Shown here: positions 57,183-64,000 of the stretch, piece after piece
Layout: the number at the start of each line of letters is the position of its first letter
Numbering within the stretch: the first letter of the stretch is position 1
Source of the DNA: Isoetes taiwanensis
Taxonomy: Eukaryota; Streptophyta; Lycopodiopsida; Isoetales; Isoetaceae
DNA length: 64,000 nucleotides
Direction: 5' to 3'
Assembly: GCA_021234155.1 (NCBI GenBank)
Contig: JAJEKV010000051.1
Span: forward strand, 668,091 to 732,090
Program-made: the position numbers and the translations under genes
The notes under the pieces: generated by a model
What the model was told of the DNA's origin: nothing
Database searches by the model: none
Seen by the model: only the letters and a program-made list of their open reading frames with translations

Positions 57183-58850
57183 TTACACGAGTAGTTTTCG
57201 GCCAATGAGAAGAGTAGGATTTGGAATGTCGTCGTGCTCATCAACTCCTTTAGATAGGTCATCACTCTCCTCATTAGCACTCTCCTCATTGTCACTTGAA
57301 GTGGTGGAAGAGCTAACCGACGGAACATTGTCCTCATCTTTTTCAGCTTCGTCCTCAATATCCTCGCAGAAGGATTTCAGCAAATTTACCGTTGTTCTGC
57401 AGAGTCTGTTATCAACCTTCAATGAAAAAAAACATAAGCCAAAACTTGTTTCATTCAGGTCCAGGTTGTCTATGTAATTCTTATTCATTGTTTTCCTGTC
57501 CTTTTTAAGGAATTATAATAGGATCATACCGACCAACAAACGGATCTGCATCCGTAGTAGCATACCAATGAACTTTTATCACTTGTAAACAATGTCCTTA
57601 ACCCTCGCAATCCGGAAAGGACACTCTTCGTCATCGTCAGTTGAAGGTACAACTACTAGCATGCCCTTCTGCAGATCTGCAAGTTTTTCTGGAGTTTGAC
57701 CTTCTTTTTTCTTGAGTGCACGTCTATGTCCGAGGTACATTGCACGATCCATGAGCTCGTTGTTGACTTCAATACTGCAGACAACAGATTCCTTTGCAAT
57801 TCCTCCTCAACAAGGGGAGAGGATTGACTACTAGGCCAACAAAAAGAAACCTCCAGAGAGATGTTGTTTAGAAACTTGGTTACATTTTTCATGGTTTCAA
57901 AAAAATCCTCCCACCAACCTTTGTCCTTTTCTCCATGCTGGTTTGTGAGACAAAAGGTTTCTTATCCTTGTTCTTCGCAGTATGGTCGATGGCACTTTTC
58001 AATGGCTGTTGAATGGCTCTTCTCATTTCTTTAGTTTCAAGAACATATTTCAAGAATTGTAATCCTACCTCTGGCAGTCAGGATGTAGAAGTCACAAAAT
58101 ACTTCCCTTAACGATTTGCTTTACCCTCCTTGAGAAAGAACTTTACATGATGCTGAAAGGTCAAATTATTCAACTGGTGCATAGCAAGACATGTGTCAGA
58201 CTGGCGCTGGAAAATGAATTCACGAAAATCATAAGTCTAGTTAAGCACTTCGACAACTGGAGTTGGATTGTAGGCTTGCTCAATCACAGCGCACAAGGAG
58301 TATAGACAAAATGCCTTTTTCCTGCACAACCTTACAGAAAATCGACTAAATATTTGGTCTATCTAATCATGTGTATGGCCAACAAGTAAAAAACCAACCT
58401 TGACCTTTTGGAAGATACCTAATTGGACCAGCATTGCGCAGTAGGCAACCTGGTTTTTGTTTTCTCTAGCTGTATTGTCTCGCTGTATGTACAACACTGG
58501 AGGCAACTTCTCCTTTGCCAAAAGAATCTGGTTTAATATTATCACCATGGGCTTAGGATCACTGTGTATATTTGGGTACGTCAAAAATACTCTGCACTGT
58601 ACCACTCCATGAAAGATCAGAGCCCAACTAGGTGCAACTTCAAAAAGTCAACTTCATCTAAATCTTTAGGAAAGTTTACAAAATGTGGAAGTGAGGTCTT
58701 CTTCTAATCCCTGCCATCTACTACCACAGACATGTATTCAAGTGGCCTCTCCAAAGATTTCTTTCTGTGTTTTGCCAACTTCTTTCCTTCCAGGGCTTGA
58801 GCCTCTCTGTGATCTTGTAATTGTTGAGTTATTTGATCTACACCCAAGGA
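57183..58850 (-). pseudogene. DUF7869-like protein gene, decayed
   Basis: Minus-strand order: REAQALEGKKLAKHRKK, LEYMSVVVDGRD, KTSLPHFVNFPKD (58,830-58,660); LPPVLYIQRDNTARENKNQ, AYCAMLVQLGIFQKVKVGF, LLVGHTHD (58,500-58,365), then a stop and IDQIFSRFSVRLCRKKAFC; LTFQHHVKFFLKEGKANR (about 58,170-58,110); MDRAMYLGHRRALKKKEGQ, LQKGMLVVVPSTDDDEECP (57,750-57,620); KVHWYATTDADPFVGRYDP (about 57,570-57,510); and an acidic Ser/Glu/Asp-rich tail (57,488-57,183). The VVDG, DN..REN and GHTH..ID blocks fit the DUF7869 family as I recall it, which has a presumed nuclease/transposase-like fold. Stops (several from Gln codons) and frameshifts break it. Confidence 0.6.
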
Positions 58851-58885
58851 CAGTAGTCAATACCTACAAACAACACTAACTGATG

Positions 58886-59089
58886 CTATGTGCACATGGA
58901 CAGATTTTGGTCCCTTGCTATGTGTATGTATTGCGACTTAATTTATGGAACGTGCTATGTGCGCATAGATAAGGATCTTGAATTTATGAATTGTGCTATG
59001 CGCGCATAGATAAGAGTTAAAAATTTTAGCATCATGCTATGCGCACATAGACATTCGACGAGTTTTGGAACCATGCTATGTGCACATAG
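58886..59089. repeat. Six regularly spaced 14-bp palindromes (iteron-like)
   Basis: Copies of CTATGYGCRCATAG or close variants start at 58,886, 58,918 (degenerate), 58,955, 58,996, 59,037 and 59,076, giving spacings of 32, 37, 41, 41 and 39 bp. The intervening bases are not conserved apart from TRGAC/AGATAA remnants. The cluster lies directly upstream (5') of the DUF7869-like coding region on its strand. In replication or transposition systems such arrays are protein-binding sites; that role here is inference. Confidence 0.85.
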
Positions 59090-59929
59090 ACAAGCAAACA
59101 ATTTTTGAACACGTACTTTTCTCTAGAAGATCCTTCGCCGTGGACCTTTTCTCCTTCAATATTGAACAGGTAGAGCATACCGAGAACCGGTGCCTCTTTG
59201 GAATCTAACAAGATTAAATTCTTGCTTCCACGATCTTAAAAAGTAGGAGTACGATATGAACTGAACGAGTAGGAGTACGACCTGAACACTGAAAAAGATC
59301 TATGTACATGATGTAGACTTCCTTCTTGGTAATGTTGTTTGTAAGATGATAAATGTGATCATGGGTAGCCACAGCTGAGTTTCAAAAGCCTACCCATGCT
59401 GTGCTTCTAGCAATATGAACTAGCTTTGGGGTGACAATAGTCATCAATGTTGATTTTTCAATTTGTCCAAATAGCTTATTGCTCAAGTCTTAACCTCTGT
59501 CTTTTTATCACCAACAAGATATATTCTATTCAAGCAATTTTAATTCATGACCAAACTTCCAAAAGTGCAAATTCACCTTAGTTTCCCTTTTGTATAACTT
59601 AGAACTTCCACAACTTTATTAGAACCTAGAATACAAGTTCACAAATGAGTATTGTCAATAAAAATAATCATTAGGCATGTCACTGTAGCTCGGGGATTGA
59701 CTCTTTTCCTGTAGCAGGGTTGAGAGATATGGTCCCTAATCCCCTTGTGCCTTAACTTTCTTGTAGAACCTGTTGATCTATGAAAGATTTATCTCAGATA
59801 ACTGGCCTACGCTTGCTTCAAACACCAATAATACATGATCTCTAGATTCCAACATTCCCTTCATGTGATATTCCTATCACTGCTACTGGAAGTAACCTCT
59901 AATTCCTGAAAACCTAGATGTTGCAAAGC
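59090..59929. other. Flank of the copia element, possible 3' LTR
   Basis: No gene is seen. Part of it should be the 3' LTR of the minus-strand copia element that ends near 59,930, but I could not match it to a 5' copy. Confidence 0.3.
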
Positions 59930-60430
59930 TTTTAGTAAGAATATCCGCCTCTAATCAACAGGCTAACATAGGTCAAATGAATTTGATTTTTCTTTTACCA
60001 TATCTCCGAGCAAAATGGACTTGTCAATGTGCTTTGATCTTCATGTAGAATTGGATTTTTTTGTCATGGGCAATACAACTTGTATCACACAATAAATAAT
60101 CGTTGGTCCAGCTTGATCAAATCCTAATTCTTTTCATGAGTCTCTTTCCTAAATTCATCTCCCTTTGTCGCCAGGCTTGAATTGAGTACTTCACCAGCAC
60201 TAGAGAGTGCAATACTTCTGTTTTACTTGGGGCCACCTGAGCAATTCACCTAATAAAACAATGTATCCCGAGGTTGATTTTCTTTTGTCCAAATCCCTCC
60301 CTACCAAGATCACAAGAAGTTTGTAACTCCAAATTAAGTTTCATTAAATAGAATGCCAAAATGCATTGTACCTTTCTTGGGACATTTTAAAATCCATTTG
60401 GCTGCATTCCAATGTGCTCTTCTAGGTTTA

Positions 60431-61202
60431 TTATGGTACTGCCATATCATTAACTCTAAATGCAATATCGTCGAGTAATTTGCCACATATGACAAACAAC
60501 CAATCAAACTCCTCTATGGTATTTTCCATTTGTTTGCTTTCACTTCTCGCTCTTGACCTATCTCGCAGAGAGTTTTTGTGACCAGGAACTATAGGAGTAC
60601 ATGCCACATTACATTCTTCCATATGAAATTTCTTTAGCACGCTTTGAATGTGTGTCCTTGTTTAATTTAATGCCAATATTTTGTTATTTATGTCCCCTCG
60701 TGGTACATCAATTCTAAAACTCCTTCAGTTCTCCAAGGTCACTCTCATTTGAAAAGCTGCTTCTTCAAAAATATTTTTACAATGACTCAATACTTTCTTT
60801 CCCTTTGATACCATGATGTTGTCATCAACATATAGGGCAATTATGCACCATTCATTCCCCATTTTAAATCTGTAAATGTTCCCATCATAGTTAAGTTTCT
60901 CAAAACCTTGTTCTAATAAACATCCATCCATATACTTATACCATTCTCCTCTGGGATTGTTTGAGACCATAACGCTTATTTAGCTTCCAAACTTTCCCTT
61001 TTTCTCTTCAAATCCGTATGTGTCCGTATATTTCTTCCTCTAATTTAGCATTCAAAAATGCTGTACTTATATCCATATGATGTATTTCAAAGTCACAAGC
61101 ATTGCCAATTGCTAGCAGCATTCTCAAACTATTTATTTTCACTAATGGTGAGAATGTTTCATCAAAATCTTCACCACGTTTTTGTGTAAAACCTTGTGCC
61201 AC
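60431..61202 (-). pseudogene. Copia reverse transcriptase domain
   Basis: The first piece has AQGFTQKRGEDFDETFSPLV and IHHMDISTAFLNAKLEEEIY (first catalytic Asp). A second (60,970-60,725) has EWYKYMDGCLLEQGF, NIYRFK and IALYVDD, the catalytic centre. The third (60,640-60,431) starts MLKKFHMEECNVACTP. A gap of about 40 bp and frame changes separate the pieces. This enzyme would copy the retrotransposon RNA inside the particle. Confidence 0.88.
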
Positions 61203-62909
61203 ATGCCCATTTTTAAATTCTTTTGCTTTCTTGTCACCCCGGCTTTATTCGAGCATCCATTTGTCACAATATTCTTTATTCATAGGAGCATCTACTACCA
61301 TGTATGTGTTTGTTCTTTTTAAAAGCTCCTATTTCTTCTACATTGCATTATGCCAACTTTTTGTATCAGAATCAATAGCTCTTAAAATAATTTTGAGGTG
61401 TCTTATCTCACCCCAAGAATGAGGATGTCAAATAAAGTATTAATTCTCCTCAGATTAGACCTCAGCCTTACTCTTCTTTCCACCCCCAGTTCTACCAGGT
61501 AATTCCAAATTGTGTGCTTCATCTGCTAAAATTTGAGCTTCCAGGACGAAGAATTTCCCTCAGCTTCTTTGATGTAAAATCCCATGTCTCAATCTCTATG
61601 TTCCATCTCCTCGCTCCAATAAGGTCATTTGAACTATCTCCTCGATTCATTGTCGGACTCACTTACATATGTTTGCTCAAATCTTTTAATTTTTTCTTCT
61701 TCACTTGCTTCACTCAATTGTTGTTTTGACTCTTCAACTATACCTCCTTCTTTATTTTTAGCTGAGTCCTCTGAGTTTAATTTTGGAATTTTCCTGTAGA
61801 ACTCTCTTTCATTAAAAATAGCATCTCGACTGATTATGATTTTCCTTCTTGCAGGATCATATAATCTAAAGACCTTTGAGTTTAAATCATATCCAACAAG
61901 ATATGCTATATATGCCCTATCTTCCTTCCAGTTTCCAGTTCAGTCTCAGCAGTGAATAATTTCAAGGCATCACTAGCTTGATCTTTTGTCTTTAAGATAT
62001 AACATTTGGTCTTTGCTGAAATCATCAATAAAACTCGTAAAATATTTGTGTCCACTCAAGCTAGTAACATTTATAGGGCCACATAACCATGTACCCAAAT
62101 CCAAAATATCCTTGTTTCATTTGACCTTTAAATGACAATCTCTTGGACAAGTTTCCAAGTTGACACCTCCACATAAGAATCTCTTCTTCTTCTATTTTTA
62201 TTGATGAGCCTTTTTCTCCAAAGGTTGTAATCATTGTGTAATTTACATGACATAACTTATACAAAGTTTCATATCAGGTATTCTAATGAGATTGATTTCT
62301 CTCATGAAGATGTTCAACATTCAACTAAACAACAAATTCCTAACCTGCTTACCAATAAACTTCAATCAATATTAAAAAACTTTACATTGATCCTGCTTCA
62401 AATAACACTTTATATCATTGACATACCTGGATATGAGATTCCCTTACAAGACTGTGCACACACAAGAGCATCTCTTAATACAATGCTTTGCCATTTAAGC
62501 CAAATAGCTCCAAAACACTGTAATCTTCAATTTTCTTCAAACCTCCATCACCAAGCCGACATGTCCTTTTTTCTCTCCCTATTTTTCAAAGATATAAATC
62601 ACACATCACACTTTTTTTCTCTCAGCCTCCTCAATCTATATAACAACAAACCGGGACTAATATTTTCCCTTTGAGATACGTAAACATTACTAACTTCCAA
62701 ATATCTCCTTACTTCCATAGTGTCATCTTCAAGCTCACCTTTTACTACTCTACGTTTCTAAACTATATCACACTTGCACCACTGAATTTCCACCGCCAAT
62801 CTCCTCAGAGCCACCAGATCTCTCGACTTCTTCCCTTTTAGGGCTTGAGCAATTGAGCAGCACTTTTGCCCCTCACAATTAAACACCTCAAATTTTTCAC
62901 TATTACTTG

Positions 62910-62951
62910 ACATTCATTCTTCAAATGACCATGATGATTGCATATATAGCA
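62910..62951 (-). other. Gag CCHC zinc knuckle
   Basis: The minus strand encodes CYICNHHGHLKNEC, an exact CX2CX4HX4C motif, the RNA-binding knuckle of retrotransposon Gag. The motif is intact although the frame around it is broken. Confidence 0.8.
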
Positions 62952-63270
62952 ATTCTATTTTTCCTTTGAGAAATTTTAAAACTAAACCTTTTGTCTTATC
63001 AAATGTAAATTACTCCTCCTAAGATTGTTCTCACTCTTTTGTGTAACACCTGATTGCTCAAATTCAAGTATGTGACATTCTGATAAAGATGTTCCTTGTA
63101 TGGCTACATTTATGAGCAAGGTTAAGCAGCCTGCCACAGAGAAACCTGGACTCATAAAGCAGATCCGAGCATCAGCCACTCGTATCATTTCCAAAATTTC
63201 TCAAGATCTGGGTAATAGAGTCAAACCTTTCTAAGAAATTAGTTAGGTTGTCTTTCAAATTTACTTTTCT

Positions 63271-64000
63271 TAACTCCTTTTCCAACATATCTATCCTCTG
63301 TGAGGAACTCCTTTGTTCATAGTGTTTGATCAGTAGTCCATAGTGTTTGATCTTTTTAGGGCTTCATAATTGCTTTAACTTTAGCGCCCCTACCTTGCAG
63401 GTTCAAAGACAAAGATGAAGGTAAAATGTGCAAGGGGTACGAGAAGCACAGACGGGGATAAGAGTAGAGATTGACAACAATCAAATAGCCAAATTAGCCA
63501 GGAAAGGCAAGGTGGAGGAAGGAAGTTAAAGAGAGAGTTATGGTTCAAGAAACAAAGAGCTCTTTGCACTTTCAATGCGGCCAAGATTCAGATGGACTTT
63601 AAGCGTAATCTTATGGAACCGAAGATGTGCAAAGTTCCGCCATCGCTTCAGGTAAGTTTGATGGGAGGCAAGGTGGTTGTGGACTTTTCTTACGATATTG
63701 CACCTAATATCATCTCGCCGTGCCGAGCAAAAGATACACCTGGACACTATAAAGGCACTTTTTGAGACAATTAAATATGGGAGGCACTAGGATGCATAAT
63801 TTCTTGTCCATCAATTTTGTCGTCCAAGCATTTCTACTTAATTCAAGATCTACATAAGAAAAAGTTTCATTCTTATAAGCTTGGCATAAGAACAAACTTT
63901 TATTCATCTTGCAAAGACATACATGAAATATATGCACAAATTATACTTTGTCACAGTATGTACCAAGAGTAATACGTAACTGAACGTGAAGTAATACCAG
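63271..64000. other. No supported gene
   Basis: The 22-bp duplicated string CATAGTGTTTGATC...(63,318-63,355) is the only structure noted. The 5' LTR of the copia element should lie here but was not recognised. Confidence 0.3.

Larger units (their letters stand above)
59930..63270 (-). mobile_element. Ty1/copia element, decayed but in canonical order
   Basis: On the minus strand the order is gag (NFLERFDSITQILRNF near 63,200, zinc knuckle at 62,910-62,951), integrase core (TSLSGHKYFTSFIDDFSKD, about 62,015-62,075), the linker (YDPARRKIIISRDAIFNE, about 61,820-61,875), reverse transcriptase (61,202-60,725, YVDD at 60,821) and RNase H (about 60,440-59,930, with HWNAAKWILKCPKKGT and RSKHID). Gag-integrase-RT-RNase H is the diagnostic order of Ty1/copia, as opposed to Gypsy. 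Stops and frameshifts are frequent in every part, and some blocks are missing, so it is inactive. LTRs were not delimited. Confidence 0.85.

Noticed and set aside
58886-59089. CRISPR array, because short palindromes are separated by regular spacers
   Set aside because: Repeats are only 14 bp and diverged, spacers vary in length, there are no cas genes, and the context is a plant nuclear genome.
63271-64000. 5' LTR of the copia element
   Set aside because: Expected here, but no sequence matching 59.1-59.9 kb and no primer-binding site could be found by eye.

Overview
This window looks like repeat-rich nuclear DNA of a land plant with a large genome. The grounds are the mobile elements (plant-type L1 LINEs with a DUF4283-like ORF1, Ty1/copia pieces, a Mutator-like element), plant-type exon remnants (an ABCA transporter, a trihelix/Myb-SANT domain), high AT content, long microsatellites and one assembly gap (N run 38,389-38,489). 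A gymnosperm-type genome would fit, but nothing here fixes the species. I found no complete, intact host gene, and no rRNA, tRNA or CRISPR locus.

Layout. 0-6.4 kb: AT-rich DNA with a trihelix-domain exon (minus), a frameshifted ABCA-type transporter pseudogene (minus), short tandem duplications and then a perfect 48-unit ATG microsatellite. 6.7-22.1 kb: three nested insertions. An old LINE remnant (LINE-A) is split by an almost full-length LINE (LINE-B, about 7204-21783, minus) flanked by a 13-bp target-site duplication and ending in an A16 tail. LINE-B ORF2 is in turn split by a 7.7-kb element (10203-17934) with GACGTCGC-rich inverted ends and an imperfect 10-bp target duplication, as in Mutator-like elements. 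That element holds about 4.4 copies of a 1.1-kb tandem repeat.

22-41 kb: mostly decayed DNA with a copia scrap, several 36-47 bp tandem duplications, a 1-kb segmental duplication, a 403-bp foldback element with nearly identical arms, protein-like but unrecognised minus-strand ORFs (29.7-32.1 kb), duplicated TATA-box segments (32.6 and 33.9 kb), GGA repeats, a nested hairpin (34.6 kb), and a recurring CGCC(N)GCGTG motif. 41.5-45.1 kb: a plus-strand copia reverse transcriptase/RNase H remnant split by a truncated LINE tail, a copia integrase scrap, and a 550-bp purine tract. 45-57 kb: decayed sequence with two further unrecognised protein-like stretches and more duplications.

57.0-59.1 kb: a decayed gene for a DUF7869-like protein (minus), bracketed by copies of a 14-bp palindrome, CTATGYGCRCATAG: two on one side and six on the other at 32-41 bp spacing. 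This is the most unusual structure in the window and a candidate undescribed mobile element. 59.9-63.3 kb: a minus-strand Ty1/copia element with gag zinc knuckle, integrase, reverse transcriptase (YVDD) and RNase H in canonical order, all broken by stops and frameshifts.
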